DNA from: Symbiodinium natans
Lineage: Eukaryota > Sar > Dinophyceae > Suessiales > Symbiodiniaceae
Assembly (NCBI GenBank): GCA_905221605.1
Contig: CAJNDS010002190.1
Coordinates: forward strand, 1,713,788 to 1,777,787
Direction: 5' to 3'
DNA: 64,000 nucleotides
The position numbers and the translations under genes are program-made. Below are positions 52,715 through 63,955 of this stretch, piece after piece (the first letter of the stretch is position 1; each line of letters opens with the position of its first letter). The notes beneath the pieces are model-generated. The model searched no databases, was not told the DNA's origin, and was given only the letters and a program-made list of their open reading frames with translations.

Positions 52715-52816
52715 AACGCTGAACGGATCCCGTACGTTAGGCATTCGTGTCTAGATATGAGTGGGGTCTGAACCCTAAACCCTAAACCCTAAACCCTAAA
52801 CCCCGGGGTGCATCAG

Positions 52817-52874
52817 GAAAGAGTTTTCATCCCATCGGCTATGGACCGAAGCCCTGAAGGTGCTTTTGCTACAG
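52817..52874 (+). CDS. Candidate exon, unknown gene
   Basis: Acceptor TGCATCAG; frame reads ERVFIPSAMDRSPEGAFAT; donor GTCCTCAGGGTTGAGGG, so the intron starts with the GGGTTGA variant array. Confidence 0.5.
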
Positions 52875-52876
52875 GT

Positions 52877-52996
<120 letters not shown>

Positions 52997-53002
52997 GGCA
53001 AG

Positions 53003-53044
53003 GCGGCCCATTATATGGATGCCCTGATCATCCACCGTCACCAG
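53003..53044 (+). CDS. Candidate exon, unknown gene
   Basis: Acceptor GGGCAAG; frame reads AAHYMDALIIHRHQ. The intron separating it from the exon at 52817-52874 is only about 128 bases and mostly GGGTTGA repeats. Confidence 0.45.
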
Positions 53045-53559
53045 GGCCCCTAAAAAACCCTAAACCCTACACCCTAGACCTTAAACCCTAAACCCTAAAC
53101 CCTAAACCCTAAACCCTAAACCCTAAAACCCTAAACCCTGAACCTTAACAATTCAATCCCTGCCCCAAAGCCTGAGAGCTGACCCCTAAGCCTATCCCGA
53201 GGGTCCACGCACCTCAAAGGGGATTACTTGGGCCTTCAGGTATACTTCCTAAACAGGGTTTAGGGTTTAGGATTTAGGGTTTGGGGTTTGGGGTTTCGGG
53301 TTTGGGGTTTAGGGTTTAGGGTTTAGGGAAAGTACGGGACTCTGGGGGACCAAGAATATAATTATGAGGTACATGGACCCTTAGGGTATGCCCTTGTCCA
53401 GATTCAGATGTTTAGGGTTTAGGGTTTTGGGTTTAGGATTAAGGGTTTGGGCAAGTTTAGGGTTTAGGATTTAGGGTTTGGGACCCCTCTCCCTTCCACC
53501 CCCCCCCCCACCCCACCCCCCAGCCCCCTCCTTCTCGACCTCCCCTCTGCCAGTAGCAG

Positions 53560-53672
53560 GGTTTAGTTTAGGGTTTTAGGGTTTAGGGTCTAGGGTCTAG
53601 GGTTTAGGGTTTAGGGTTTAGGGTTTAGGGTTTAGGGTTTAGGGTTTAGGGTTTAGGGTTTAGGGTTTAGGG
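53560..53672 (+). repeat. TTTAGGG array
   Basis: Nearly perfect run after a few GTCTAGG units. A decayed TTGCTTAAGAA MITE follows at 53795-53890. Confidence 0.95.
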
Positions 53673-54329
53673 AAACTTCGCGCTTGGATCGTTGCACGGT
53701 CCCTTATTATAGCCCTTTACCTCCTTTAAGGGGTTCTGTAGGGTTTTTTCAGGGGTACATGAACAGGTCCCATGTTAAGGGCCCATATTGCTACTAGTTG
53801 CTTAAGAAACCCCCAAAAAATAGAAGATTGTAATCCTTAGATCGCCCTTATAGGGGGGGAGAATAGTTGTATCTTTGTTGTTTTTTTTGCGGGGGAAAGC
53901 AGTTAGTACTTGGAGCTTCATGGTACATATCAACCAATTGTCACTGTACTTATCCACAGTTATAAGTACAGTAACCCTAAACCCGAAAAGTGCAGCTGTA
54001 ATTGGTTCATAAGCACCATGAACCTCCGAGTAGATTGAGGGACCATGTGACTACCCTAAGAGAGGCCCGTGGCATGAGAGGTGCACGAGTTGGTGGCTTG
54101 CAGTGCCTCGGGGTAGGAGTTTCTGCGATAGAAGTGTTTTGGGTAAACAAACACCCTAAACCCTAAACCCTACACCCTAACCCTAAACCCTAAACCTTAA
54201 TGAAACCGTAGAGTCGATCAGGGTTCGCCCATGGCCATGTCACCACAAACCTTCTCAGGTTTAGGGTTCAGGCTTTAATTTGGAGTTTAGGGTTTAGGGT
54301 TTAAGGTTTAGGTTTTCGGGCTTAAGGTC

Positions 54330-55020
54330 TTGGACTCTTCAAGCCTCTCACAAGGGTCGCGCAACCATTGAAACAGAACGGCCTGCGCACCTATCTATAG
54401 CCAAGGCCTCACAAACAACTCGGCAAAATAGGCAGAGCACGGATACATGCTCGATGGCTAGTGACTAGTAGTCTCGAACTTGTCATCGATGCGTCACTGT
54501 CACCATTGCTAGGACTTCAACTGTAGGGCAGCTGTGGGTTTTACATGGTTTCATCAAGACCTGCTTAGCCGACTTATAAGAGTCTTGAAGATGACATGCC
54601 CAAGTTGCGGAGTCTTGAAGATGACATGCCAAAGGGATCTGACTGTGTATGTTCTGTGCGTATGTAAAATCGTGGCATGTGCTTGAAATTTCAACGCTCC
54701 TCCCACATCTGCGACGCCGAATTTGGACCTAACAGCATGGAGTGCAGCACAGAGTTGTCCGTTCTGAAGTCATAGAGAACACGGCCAGTTGTTGAAGAAC
54801 CCATGGATTTCTTATCAGCGAAGACCAACCCACGAAAGAAGAAGCAAAAGACGCTTCGATCTCGTTGCCGGTTGCCGGTTGCTGGCTGCCTTGTTGCATT
54901 GCCTTGCTTGTTATACAGTCAATCTCAGGTCTTGCGGCTAGTCCTTTTCATGACCTTTGCCCATGTCGTTGTGAAGAACCTCTCAGGTTTCAAGGCTAGG
55001 GTCTGGAGTCTGGAGCTTAA
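54330..55020. other. Repeat-poor stretch with a small TM-containing ORF
   Basis: No telomere-like repeats. A 14-18 base unit around AGTCTTGAAGATGACATGCC is duplicated at about 54581 and 54611. Near the end, an ATG frame at 54803-55024 (73 codons) has a basic start (NPRKKKQKTLRSRCR) and a hydrophobic middle (CLVALPCLLYSQSQVLRLVL). Could be a retrogene remnant or UTR. Not recognised. Confidence 0.35.
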
Positions 55021-55052
55021 ATGAGGCCTTAGGGCTTAGGGGACATCTGCAG

Positions 55053-55150
55053 CTCGATTTTTGAGGCCGGCAATGCCAATGCCTCCCGTTTCTCTGCGGC
55101 CTCCTTCCGTACAAGCAAAGCAGGACGTCGTGGCCTTCGCACCTTTGACG
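55053..55150 (+). CDS. Candidate exon, strand not certain
   Basis: Acceptor CATCTGCAG; frame reads SIFEAGNANASRFSAASFRT then SKAGRRGLRTFDE. The minus strand is also open here. CCCTAAA follows. Confidence 0.4.
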
Positions 55151-55234
55151 AAACCCTAAACCCTAAACATCCTAAACCCTAAACCCCAAACCCTAAACCC
55201 TAAACTCCTTCTGTGGAAAGAACCTTCTAATCTT

Positions 55235-55348
55235 CTAGGATGCCCAGTAGTACCCTTATTCCCTTTTTGGGGGGGTTTAGGTTCCCTTATAAACCCCTTT
55301 AAGCAAAAAAGGGCACCCTTTTTAAGCCTAGGTTACTGGGCAGCCTAG
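55235..55348. mobile_element. MITE, CTAGGATGCCCAGTA family
   Basis: Copy of the element at 24557-24672 with the same ends and inner blocks. Confidence 0.85.
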
Positions 55349-55349
55349 T

Positions 55350-56300
55350 ATAGTATTGGTGTTGTAAGGTCGTGCACACATAGGCGTAGCTTCAAGTTGT
55401 GCTGCTTGTGGAATGATGAACTGGCTGTCTGGCTGTCCGGTCCGGTTCTCCAAATGCCACAAGATGCAGAAACCCGATAACCGCAAAACCTTTGCAAGAG
55501 AGTGTGCTTGATTGCCAGAAAGTTCATGAGTTGCCATCAGTTTGGTTTTTTGTCGTACCCTGCTTGTCGAGTATGTGAAGCCGGACCTCACGAGCATGTA
55601 GTTTGCCACGTCTCGTCTCGTGTCGTTGTTAGCATGCTGGCTGCTACCGCGCGAGGGGTCGACCCCACCGCAAATTGCAGGAAACTTGCAAGCACTTTGC
55701 ACAGAAGCAGGTGCATGAGGCAGGCTAAGAGAGAAGGAGATGGACAAGGAGAGGAAGAGGAACAAATGAAGAGAGGGCGAGAGAGGTACTGAGGACAGCA
55801 TCAGGAGACGTCATTTCACATCTGGGAAGCGTGATGCTTGCAAGTCCTTGCACAGAGGAACACCTTTTTTCAAATTTCGATACCAAAATGATTTCTACAC
55901 GATTACTATGACTACCAGGACTACTATGACTACCATTATTTCGGTTCTTTACTTTACTGTTACTACTGCGAGTATACGTGTTATCGCTCTTATTGTTACT
56001 TATCTGGAGAACCTTGAGATCAGTGCGATGCGCTCTTTGGTAACGCAGGAAGTGCCGGCAGTCGACAGCGAATACAGTCCACGCGACTCTGTGTGGAAGA
56101 GGCCGGCTGATGTTCTCCAAACATGCTTGTTACATGCTGCACCTACCCATTATATGCAGACAAATATCACAACTTCATGCTTCGAGTGGTTACTGCACGA
56201 ATCAGCTCTGTAGTTGTTTCTGGGTGGTTCTCGGGGGCCTGGTTACGCTGGCGCACTGTCCGCTGAAACTGGGCCCCGTATTAACACACGAAAACGAGCG
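55350..56300. other. Repeat-poor stretch of about 0.95 kb, nothing recognised
   Basis: No telomere-like units until the array at 56304. Open frames of up to 157 codons occur on both strands but conflict with each other and have ordinary third positions. An inner ACTATGACTACC repeat lies near 55905-55935. Confidence 0.35.
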
Positions 56301-56303
56301 GTT

Positions 56304-56430
56304 ACCCTAAACCCTAAACCCTAAACCCTAAACCCTAAACCCTAAACCCTAAACCCTAAACCCTAAACCCTAAACCCTAAACCCTAAACCCTAAACCCTA
56401 AACCCTAAACCCTAAACCCTAAACCCTAAG
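56304..56430 (+). repeat. CCCTAAA array
   Basis: About 18 perfect CCCTAAA heptamers directly before the candidate exon at 56434. Confidence 0.95.
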
Positions 56431-56433
56431 CAG

Positions 56434-56529
56434 GCTCAGGGCTTAGGGCCTCGGCGTTCGGAGAAGAGAGTCCGTGTTGCGAGGAGAGCAGCAGCGGCAA
56501 ATAATCTTGAAATAGAGAATGGCGTTTAG
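56434..56529 (+). CDS. Candidate terminal exon with TAG
   Basis: Acceptor CTAAGCAG; frame reads GPRRSEKRVRVARRAAAANN then LEIENGV and TAG at 56527-56529. Strongly basic. Confidence 0.4.
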   Translation, partial: AQGLGPRRSEKRVRVARRAAAANNLEIENGV

Positions 56530-56836
56530 AATGATATATATATATATATATATATGTATGGCCGCGTGTCTCTGCATGTATGTGTGTGAGTCTCCTGAAG
56601 CAGCCCGTTGCAATGTAAATACTTGTATGCATACTCAGAGGAATACCGTGCGTGTATGCCTTAGCAGCCATGAGTGCGCAAATGCACCCGCGCAGAGAGA
56701 GCGAGAGAAAGAAGAAGAGGAATGAGTGAATGAAATGAAAAAGAAATGAAGTGACATGAAATAAAACTAGATGCCGTAAACCCTGAAGCCTGAACCCTGA
56801 ACCCTAGACCCTAGACCCTAGACCCTAGACCCTACA

Positions 56837-56930
56837 CCCTAAACCCTAAACCCTAAACCCTAAACCCTAAACCCTAAACCCTAAACCCTAAACCCTAAAC
56901 CCTAAACCCTAAACCCTAAACCCTAAACCG
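56837..56930 (+). repeat. CCCTAAA array
   Basis: Preceded by CCCTAGA and CCCTGAA variants. 57207-57302 holds a GGAGTACTATAC...TCTACTCC MITE, with a second copy at 62999-63086. Confidence 0.95.
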
Positions 56931-57720
56931 CCCGCAGGTACTTCTGCAACGCAGGCAAATCGCAAAGCGGAGGCCGGGAGCCCCCTACTGTTGCGTTCAG
57001 GCCTCTAGGTTTAGGGTTCAGGGTTCAGGGTTTAGGGTTTAGGGTTTAGGGTTCAGGGTTCAAGCTTTAGGGTGTAGGGTTCAGGGTTCAGAAGGGATAT
57101 TGCAGATTGCTTCCCTCAATTGGGCTTGAGAGGATCACAGGAATAGTTTGCCAGAGGTTTAAGGGGCCAACCTAGGACGCCACCCACCTCCTTCACTGGG
57201 TTTTCGGAGTACTATACGGGAATACTTTTCTTGTTTCTGGGTTCCTACTATAGCTACCTATACCTGAAGAGTATATACTGCTTTTTTTCAGGGTCTACTC
57301 CAGAGCAGGGTTCAACAATTGCAGAGGTTTGTCTTCAGGCTTTAGGGTTTGGGGCTGTAGGGTTTAGGCTAAAGCTTGAGCTTGATGAGCTGCATATATG
57401 GTAACTTCTCTAAATCATGGTTCCCTGGGGTTTTCTTTAAGGGGCGGCCCCCGAATACTTCGGGTACCCAAAAAAGGGACCAACAATTTTGAGAGTTGGC
57501 CACTATGGAATTAACGAGCATAAGGGATCCCCAAAATGGACCCCCAAATAGTAGGATTCAAGTATAATCGTGACCCCATAAGGTCCCCCTAAGCCCTCAT
57601 CCCTCAGCCCTCAACCCTAAACCCTAAACCCTAAACCCTAAACCCTAAACCCTAAACCCTAAACCCTAAACCCTAAACCCTAAACCCTAAACCCTAAACC
57701 CCCCCACCCCCGCCCCCGAT

Positions 57721-57804
57721 ATGAGCCAGTCAACGGTTTCAATGTCCCGAGACGAGGTGCAAGCCTTCCCCCGGCGATGCCGGAGGTCGCTGCCGCGTTG
57801 GCTT
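57721..57804 (+). CDS. Candidate first exon or terminal exon, frame uncertain
   Basis: Follows a CCCTAAA array (57615-57700) and a C-run. One frame starts at ATG 57721 (MSQSTVSMSRDEVQAFPRRC). Another is open and ends in TAG (PVNGFNVPRRGASLPPAMPE). Both look protein-like; no decision possible. Confidence 0.35.
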
Positions 57805-57879
57805 AGGAATCTAAGACCGGGAGTAGGCCCATTTTTCCTTTTTGTTGGGGCTGGGGTTCCCTTAAAACCCCCTTACAAT

Positions 57880-58565
57880 TTAGGAATTGAGGGTTTTAGG
57901 GTTGTAGGGTGTTTAGGGTTAATGGTGTAGGGTCTTAGGGTTTAGGGGTTTTATGTTTTAGGGTTTTAGGCCTTTAGGGTTTTTAGAGTTAATGGTGTAG
58001 GGTCTTAGGGTTTAGGGTTTTAGGGTTTTAGGGTTCTCAGGGTTAATGGTGTAAGGTCTTAGGGTTTAGGATTTATGTTTTAGGGTTTTAGGGTTTTAGG
58101 GTTTTAGTGTTTTCGGGTTTTAGGGTTTTAGGGTTTTAGGGTTTTAGGGTTTTAGGGTTTTAGGGTTTTTAGGGTTTTTAGGGCTAATGGTGTAGGGTCT
58201 TAGGGCTTAGGGTTTAGGGTTTTAGGGTTTTAGGGTCTTAGGGTCTTAGGGTTTAGGTTTAGGATCCTGGGGTCTTCGGGTTTTGTTTAGGGCTTAGGTT
58301 TTGGGATCTTAGGGTCTTAGGGTCTTAGGGTCTTAGGGTCCTAGGGGGGGGGGGTCAGTTTAGGGTTTGGGTTTTAGGATTTTATGGTCTTAGGGACTAG
58401 GGTTTCAAATTTTAGGGTCTTGGGGTCTTAGGGTCTTAGGGTCTTAGGGTCTTAGGGTCTTAGGGTCTTAGGGTCTTAGGGTCTTAGGGTCTTAGGGTCT
58501 TAGGGTTTAGGGTCTTAGTGTCTTAGGGTCTTAGGGTCTTAGGGTCTTAGGGTCTTAGGGTTTCG
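57880..58565 (+). repeat. TTTTAGGG and TTAGGGTC variant block
   Basis: About 690 bases. Begins with TTTTAGGG octamers and a repeated GGGTTAATGGTGTAGGGTCT unit (four copies), then becomes a homogeneous TTAGGGTC octamer array (about 58420-58560). Confidence 0.9.
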
Positions 58566-58845
58566 GAATTTTCCCGGGTTCGGGGTGTAGGGTTTGGGGT
58601 TTAGGGGTGAAGTTTATTTCGGATTAAGGCTTAGGGTTCTGGGTTCAGGGTGTGGGTTTAGGGGTTTAGGCTTAGGTCTTAGGGGTAAATTGTATTTCGG
58701 ATTCAGGTGCTTTGCGGGTTGGCTTAAGGGGGGTTGGGAGGTTGTACCCTAAACCCTAAACCCTAAACCCTAAACCCTAAACCCTAAACCCTAAAGTTGG
58801 TTTGGTTTTAGGCTCCCAGGGGCGTGTGGACTCAGTTGCTTTCAG

Positions 58846-58899
58846 GGCTTAAGTGCCTTCATACACCGTGATCCGCTGAGAAGAGGAACAAGCCACTGA
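58846..58899 (+). CDS. Candidate exon, unknown gene
   Basis: Acceptor TGCTTTCAG; frame reads GLSAFIHRDPLRRGTSH, then TGA. A canonical-looking GTGAGT follows just after, so the exon could also be spliced. Confidence 0.35.
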   Translation, partial: GLSAFIHRDPLRRGTSH

Positions 58900-59099
58900 A
58901 GTGAGTCTCTAGCCCTAAACCCCAAACCCTAAACCCTAAACCCCAAACCCCGTCAGCTCTATACCTTCTACCTCAAACTTACCCTCCAACAACCCGACCC
59001 GAAGTCCCAAACCCCCCCCTAAACCCTAAACCCTGAAACGTGGGCTTGCCTCCTCGCCTCGGGTGTAGGTCGGACTTCAGGAAGCTTAGGGTTAGGGGG

Positions 59100-59163
59100 T
59101 TTAGGGTTTAGGGTTTAGGGTTTAGGGTTTAGGGTTTAGGGTTTAGGGTTTAGGGTTTAGGGT
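59100..59163 (+). repeat. TTTAGGG array
   Basis: Nine TTTAGGG units before the candidate terminal exon at 59177; an exception to the usual CCCTAAA-before-exon arrangement. Confidence 0.95.
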
Positions 59164-59176
59164 TGCCCCGTGCGAG

Positions 59177-59263
59177 GCTGCCCTGATCCCGGCGACTGAG
59201 AAGGAGGCTCCCACGGTGCAGCCAGTCGAGGCGGGCTCCGGGAATGCCTTAATAGCTGGCTAG
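59177..59263 (+). CDS. Candidate terminal exon with TAG
   Basis: Acceptor GTGCGAG; frame reads AALIPATEKEAPTVQPVEAG then SGNALIAG and TAG at 59261-59263. Ala/Pro/Glu-rich C-terminus with high G/C at third positions. Confidence 0.5.
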   Translation, partial: AALIPATEKEAPTVQPVEAGSGNALIAG

Positions 59264-59723
59264 TTAACATGTAGCCTTTTTGGTTTAGGGTTTCGGGTTT
59301 GGGGTTTCGGGTTTAGGGCATCCTATTACAAGTTTTTTTGGGCTAGGGCATTCAGCCCCTAAGATGTTGATGTGGTTGATAGCTTTGCACTGCCTCTGAA
59401 GACTGCTCAAAGCTGTCGAGAACCCCCGAAACCTCACAAGAGAAGAGTCAGGGTAGAGAAGAGGCGGTTTCGAAGTAGTGTTGCAGGCCAGCGGCCTACG
59501 TGGCTTTCGCACCAGCCACCGGCAACACCCTGAACCCCGAACCCCAAACCCTGAACCCTAAACCCTAAACCCTGAACCCCGAACCCCAAACCCTGAACCC
59601 CGAATCCCGGAGAACCAAACTGGGACCCTAAGCCTGTGCTGGGATCCCAAGAGCCTAAACCCTAAACCCTAAACCCTAAACCCTAAACCCTAAACCCTAT
59701 GACTATAGTACCCCCCCCCCCCG

Positions 59724-59828
59724 GGTGCTTTCAACGATGCTTGTTGGGTTTTCGGCTTGAGAACCGGCACGCCGCCTCACGCCCCCGAGGCCAAGATTGG
59801 AGCGCTAATCCCTATCTCCGAACTGTAG
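59724..59828 (+). CDS. Candidate exon, unknown gene
   Basis: Follows a C-run; frame reads GAFNDACWVFGLRTGTPPHA then PEAKIGALIPISEL and TAG (or donor GTAGGG). Clear coding character; acceptor not evident. Confidence 0.45.
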   Translation, partial: GAFNDACWVFGLRTGTPPHAPEAKIGALIPISEL

Positions 59829-59958
59829 GGGTAGGTTGAGGGATTAGGTAGGGTTTAGGGTTTAGGGTTTAGGGTTTAGGGTTTAGGGTTTAGGGTTGAG
59901 GATTTTAGAGACCCTACACCCTGCACCCACAAAAAGCCCAAAACCCGTGGGTGAAGAG

Positions 59959-60050
59959 GCCGCCTCCCTGCGCAACCAGCGACCAGAAACAGGTTCGACA
60001 CCTCAGGCGGGCCCTTCCTCTGCCACCCAAAGGATCACCACTGCAGTTTG
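59959..60050 (+). CDS. Candidate exon, unknown gene
   Basis: Acceptor GAAGAG; frame reads AASLRNQRPETGSTPQAGPS then SATQRITTAV. A TTTAGGG array (60055-60135) follows directly. Confidence 0.45.
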
Positions 60051-60858
60051 GGGGTTTAGGGTTTAGGGTTTAGGGTTTAGGGTTTAGGGTTTAGGGTTTA
60101 GGGTTTAGGGTTTAGGGTTTAGGGTTTAGGGTTTAGGAGTCAGGGGTTTAGGGCCCCCCTTCTGGGCGTAGGGTTTAGGGTTGGGATGTTCCCCCTTATA
60201 TTAGCAGTCCTTCATAGGGATTAGAATAGGGGGGGGTGCTACAATCATAAGAACTCCCAAGTTGAGGGGTTTAGGGCTACCTATGGGTACATGGGTCCTG
60301 TGGGGAAGGTTGAAGATGTTTTAGGGTCCGAGTATAGTACCCCCTGCAGAAATCAGGGCTCCGTGCCCTCGTCCAGGTGGGGAGGGGGAAGGGAGTACAT
60401 CATACCCTAAACCCTAAACCCGAAACCCTAAACCCTAAACCCTAAGCCCTGCCATGGTACCCTGCGCGTTTGGGGTTGGGGGCGGGGGGGTCGAGGGCTC
60501 ATCGGTCTAAGAACCCCACCGCTTTGGTCCCTAGATTTGGGGGGAGGCGCGAGCCCCTCACATCTTCAGGCTGGAGGTGGAGGGCTTAGGGTTTGTATGT
60601 TTACAGGGTTTATAGGGTTTAAAGGTTTAAGGGTTTAAGGGGTTTGAGGGTTTAAGCGTTTAAGGGTTTAAGGGTTTAATTTAGGGGGCTAGCGTTGAGG
60701 AAGCGGAGGTTAGGGTTGAGGGGAGGGTTCAAAGCTCAAGGGGTTGGGGCAGTCGGTGTTTTGAGGGTTTGCGGCCACAGGCCTTAAACACGGAGACTGG
60801 GGCAAACCCTAAACCCTAAACCCTAAACCCTCAGCCCTGTTGCTTGGGCCCCCTGTAG

Positions 60859-60912
60859 CTCCCGCCGAGACCTTCGCAGATGCTGGGCCGGCAGGGCCCT
60901 TGCTTTGCGCAG
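60859..60912 (+). CDS. Candidate exon, unknown gene
   Basis: Acceptor CCCTGTAG; frame reads APAETFADAGPAGPLLCA (first codon split) and ends at GGGTTTTGGG. Confidence 0.4.
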
Positions 60913-61063
60913 GGTTTTGGGTTTTGGGTTTTGGGGTCTTGGGAGGGTTTGAAAGTTTTAGGGTTTCAAGGTTTCAGGGTGTAGGGGTTTAGGGGTTTAG
61001 ACCCAGCTTACCTAGCCCCTTTTTCACGTTTCAGTCCGGGGGGGGGGGGGGGGCATCATAGGC

Positions 61064-61136
<73 letters not shown>
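61064..61136 (+). repeat. ATC trinucleotide microsatellite
   Basis: About 24 uninterrupted CAT/ATC units after a G-run (about 61039-61053). Confidence 0.95.
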
Positions 61137-61937
61137 TCTAGGGGTTTCGGGTTTCGGGCGATCCGGCTGGGGAGCTTGTCTACCCCAGCAGGGACACTAA
61201 GCCCTAAACCCTAAACCTTAAACCCTCAATCCTTTATGCTTCCATGGTTTGGGGCTTAGATGGACATGGAACCCTGAAGCCCCAAGACCCCGAACCCCGA
61301 AGCCCCAAAGCCCAAAGCCCGGAAGAAGGGTTGTGCTTGCCGGCGCGTTTAGGGTTTAGGGTTTAGGGTTTAGGGTTTAGGGTTTAGGGTCTAGGGTGTA
61401 GGGTGTAGGGTTTAGGGTTTAGGGTTTAGGGTTTAGGTTTTAGGGTTTAGGGTTTATGGTTTAGGGTTACGGAACGAGGCGCGCACTAGGGCTATATTGG
61501 CGGGGAGGGGGGGCCGGGGCGATGAGGTACCTAATCAATTCAAATCACCAGAAGAACTGGCAAGACTAAGGATGATTGCCTAAACTACAATAGGGTCTCT
61601 AGTACGATTTGAGGATCATTCCCAAATTGAAAAATCACTTACCGAATATCGCTGATTCCCTATAGAGAACAAGTCCCTAAACCCTAAACCCTAAACCCTT
61701 AACCCTTAACCCTTAACCCTACCAAGAAGTAGAGAGCTCCCCTCTAAAGCGGTGGTAAGTCTGTAAGTTTGGTCCTCAGGATCCTTGAGACACGATAAAA
61801 CCTACTACGCCCAAAGGCTTAGGATCCTTAACCCCTAAACCCTAAGAATCCTAAACCCTCGGGGCCCTAGGGTTTAGGGCTATTCGGGCTTAGAGTTCAA
61901 GGATCCTAGGGCTTCGGGTTCGGGTTGATAGGGTTCA

Positions 61938-62050
61938 CTAGGATGCCCAGTAGTACCCTTATTCCCTTTTTGGGGGGTTTAGGTTCCCTTATAAACCCCT
62001 TTAAGCAAAAATGGGGACCCTTTTTTTGCCTAGGTTACTGGGCCGCCTAG
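61938..62050. mobile_element. MITE, CTAGGATGCCCAGTA family
   Basis: Third copy, with two small differences at the right end (GGGCCGCCTAG). Confidence 0.85.
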
Positions 62051-62101
62051 TTCAAGGATCCCATGGTCTCAGGTTGAAGGGTCCCACAGTCTCATGCGGA
62101 G

Positions 62102-62152
62102 CCAACAACGAAGTTCGCCAGCATGGTTATGGCGAGCCGGTCGTCCGCTTAG
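62102..62152 (+). CDS. Candidate terminal exon with TAG
   Basis: Acceptor ATGCGGAG; frame reads PTTKFASMVMASRSSA and TAG at 62150-62152. Confidence 0.35.
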   Translation, partial: PTTKFASMVMASRSSA

Positions 62153-62312
62153 GGCTATAGGTTCTAGGGCCCCTCGTGCGGTTTAGGGTTTAGGGTTTAG
62201 GGTTTAGGGATTAGGGTTTAGGGTTTAAGGTTTAGGGTTTAGGGTTTAGGGTTTAGGGTTTAGGGTTTAGGGTTTGCTGCACGGCTTTCCGCCCCAAAGC
62301 CTGTGCTGACAG

Positions 62313-62375
62313 GTTTCGGGAATCGTGCTCGCCGAGGCTCTCTGGGTCGAGCTGAAAAACATGAAAGCCCAGTGG
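62313..62375 (+). CDS. Candidate exon, unknown gene
   Basis: Acceptor GCTGACAG; phase-0 frame reads VSGIVLAEALWVELKNMKAQ then W. The MITE at 62384 starts nine bases later, so the donor may be provided by the element or lie at the junction. Confidence 0.5.
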
Positions 62376-62383
62376 TTCCCTTT

Positions 62384-62499
62384 CTAGGATGCCCAGTAGT
62401 ACCCTTGTTCCCTTTTTTGGGGGGGCTTTAGGTTCCCTTATAAACCCCTTTAAGCAAAAAAGGGCACCCTTTTTAAGCCTAGGTTACTGGGCAGCCTAG
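62384..62499. mobile_element. MITE, CTAGGATGCCCAGTA family
   Basis: Fourth copy, with intact inverted ends. It directly follows a candidate exon. Confidence 0.85.
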
Positions 62500-62891
62500 C
62501 TTTTCCTGCTTTGGTTCAAGGTTCCCTTGTAAACAAACCAACCCAAAAAAGTGTACCCGGACAACAGTAGGGTACCCTTATTATAAGAGGGTTACGGGGG
62601 TTACCAGGAACATACAAGCAGGCTTTAGCTGTTCACCGTTTCGAATGTTTTTTTGCGTTCGCGGTTGAGTCCCTAAGGCTCCCTAAGCTTCCCTAAGGTT
62701 CCCTAGGTACCTCCCGCTTCCTAAGGTTCCCTAGGTACCTCTTTCCTTGAACCCCCGTCCTTTAAGAACCCCATAATTGTGAGTTAAGTAGACAGCTGTT
62801 CACGAGCTCCGCATGAGTTATTCTCAGAGGTGGTCCTTCAGCCCTTGAAAAACAGAGCGTCGACAGCACATGCGCGACCCCTGAACCTTCG

Positions 62892-62996
62892 ATGTCCCCG
62901 AAAAGGACCAAGACGCGTAGTTTCGTGCAGCCTCTCACCCCACCTGCAAAAGGGGGCGCACAGCGCTGCATGTTGTTTGCCTCCAACTGGATGTTG
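62892..62996 (+). CDS. Candidate first exon
   Basis: ATG 62892; frame reads MSPKRTKTRSFVQPLTPPAK then GGAQRCMLFASNWM. It ends at a GGAGTACTGTAC MITE (62999-63086). The basic N-terminus is typical of a coding start; minus-strand open frames here look weaker. Confidence 0.4.
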
Positions 62997-63408
62997 GAGT
63001 ACTGTACTTTAATGCTTTTTGTTGCTTCTGGGTTCCTATTGTAGCTACTTCTACCTAAAAAAATACTTTTTCCAGGGTCCACTCCAAAGTAGTGCTATTT
63101 AAAGGGTTCAGGGAGGGCTCTGGTGCCTGGCCAAAGAGCTCCCCATAAACGTACCTGGAACCTCTGGGGAGGGCTTTCTGTGTGTGGTTGTCAATTGGAG
63201 CCCCCCCCCCCCCCCCCCGAAATCCCAGAACCCCTAACCCCAAAGTCCATAAATTCCCAGAGCCCCCCGACACCCCCCTAAGCCCTCAACCCTAAACCCG
63301 AAACCCTTAACGCCCTTAACCCGAAACCCTAAACCCTAAACCCGAAACCCTTAACGCCCTTAACCCGAAACCCTAAACCCTAAACCCCAAACCCCTTTCA
63401 CCCCCCAG

Positions 63409-63482
63409 GAGGCCGATCGCCTGGATCTCCGAGCGCAGTCCCAGCTCTTGCCCCCGGATAGCCCGCAGGGGAGCCTGGTCAG
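63409..63482 (+). CDS. Candidate exon, unknown gene
   Basis: Acceptor CCCCCCAG; phase-0 frame reads EADRLDLRAQSQLLPPDSPQ then GSLV; donor GTTTAGGG, i.e. the intron begins with the telomere-like repeat. CCCTAAA lies before it. A textbook example of the local exon-intron layout. Confidence 0.6.
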
Positions 63483-63644
63483 GTTTAGGGTTTAGGGTTT
63501 AGGGTTTCGGGTTTCGGGTTTGGGGTTTGGGGTGTGGGGTTAGGGTTTAGGGTTAGGGTTTAGGGTTTCGGGTTTAGGGTTTAAGGTTTAGGGTTTAGGG
63601 TTTAGGGTTTAGGGTTTAGGGTTCGGGGGCTTAGGTTTGGGTGC

Positions 63645-63818
63645 ATGTCGGGAGAGGCCGAGGTTTTGAACCTGCGATGGTGGATTTCACAGCTTGTTGC
63701 TGCGAGGGTCTCGGTAGGGTCACCTGATCACCGGCCGTGTTTCATCTTCTTCGAACGTGAACCTGCTAGTAGTCCTGGCCAGCATCTACAGAACTTCCCG
63801 CGCGCCCGCCAAACGTGA
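63645..63818 (+). CDS. Small ORF of 57 codons
   Basis: ATG 63645 to TGA 63816-63818, reading MSGEAEVLNLRWWISQLVAA then RVSVGSPDHRPCFIFFEREP. Uninterrupted and free of repeats. Could be a short gene or a terminal exon. Not recognised. Confidence 0.4.
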   Translation: MSGEAEVLNLRWWISQLVAARVSVGSPDHRPCFIFFEREPASSPGQHLQNFPRARQT

Positions 63819-63904
63819 CTTAACATGAGGAGTTTAGGGTTTTGGGTTTAGGGCTTAGGGTTTAGGGTTTAGGGTTTAGGGTTACCCTTCCGGATCCCCG
63901 GCAG

Positions 63905-63955
63905 CATCAACCTGTTTTGCTAACAAGCAGCGTGGAGCACCTACCTTCCCCTTGA
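63905..63955 (+). CDS. Candidate terminal exon with TGA
   Basis: Acceptor CCCGGCAG; frame reads HQPVLLTSSVEHLPSP and TGA at 63953-63955. Short, tentative. Confidence 0.3.
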   Translation, partial: HQPVLLTSSVEHLPSP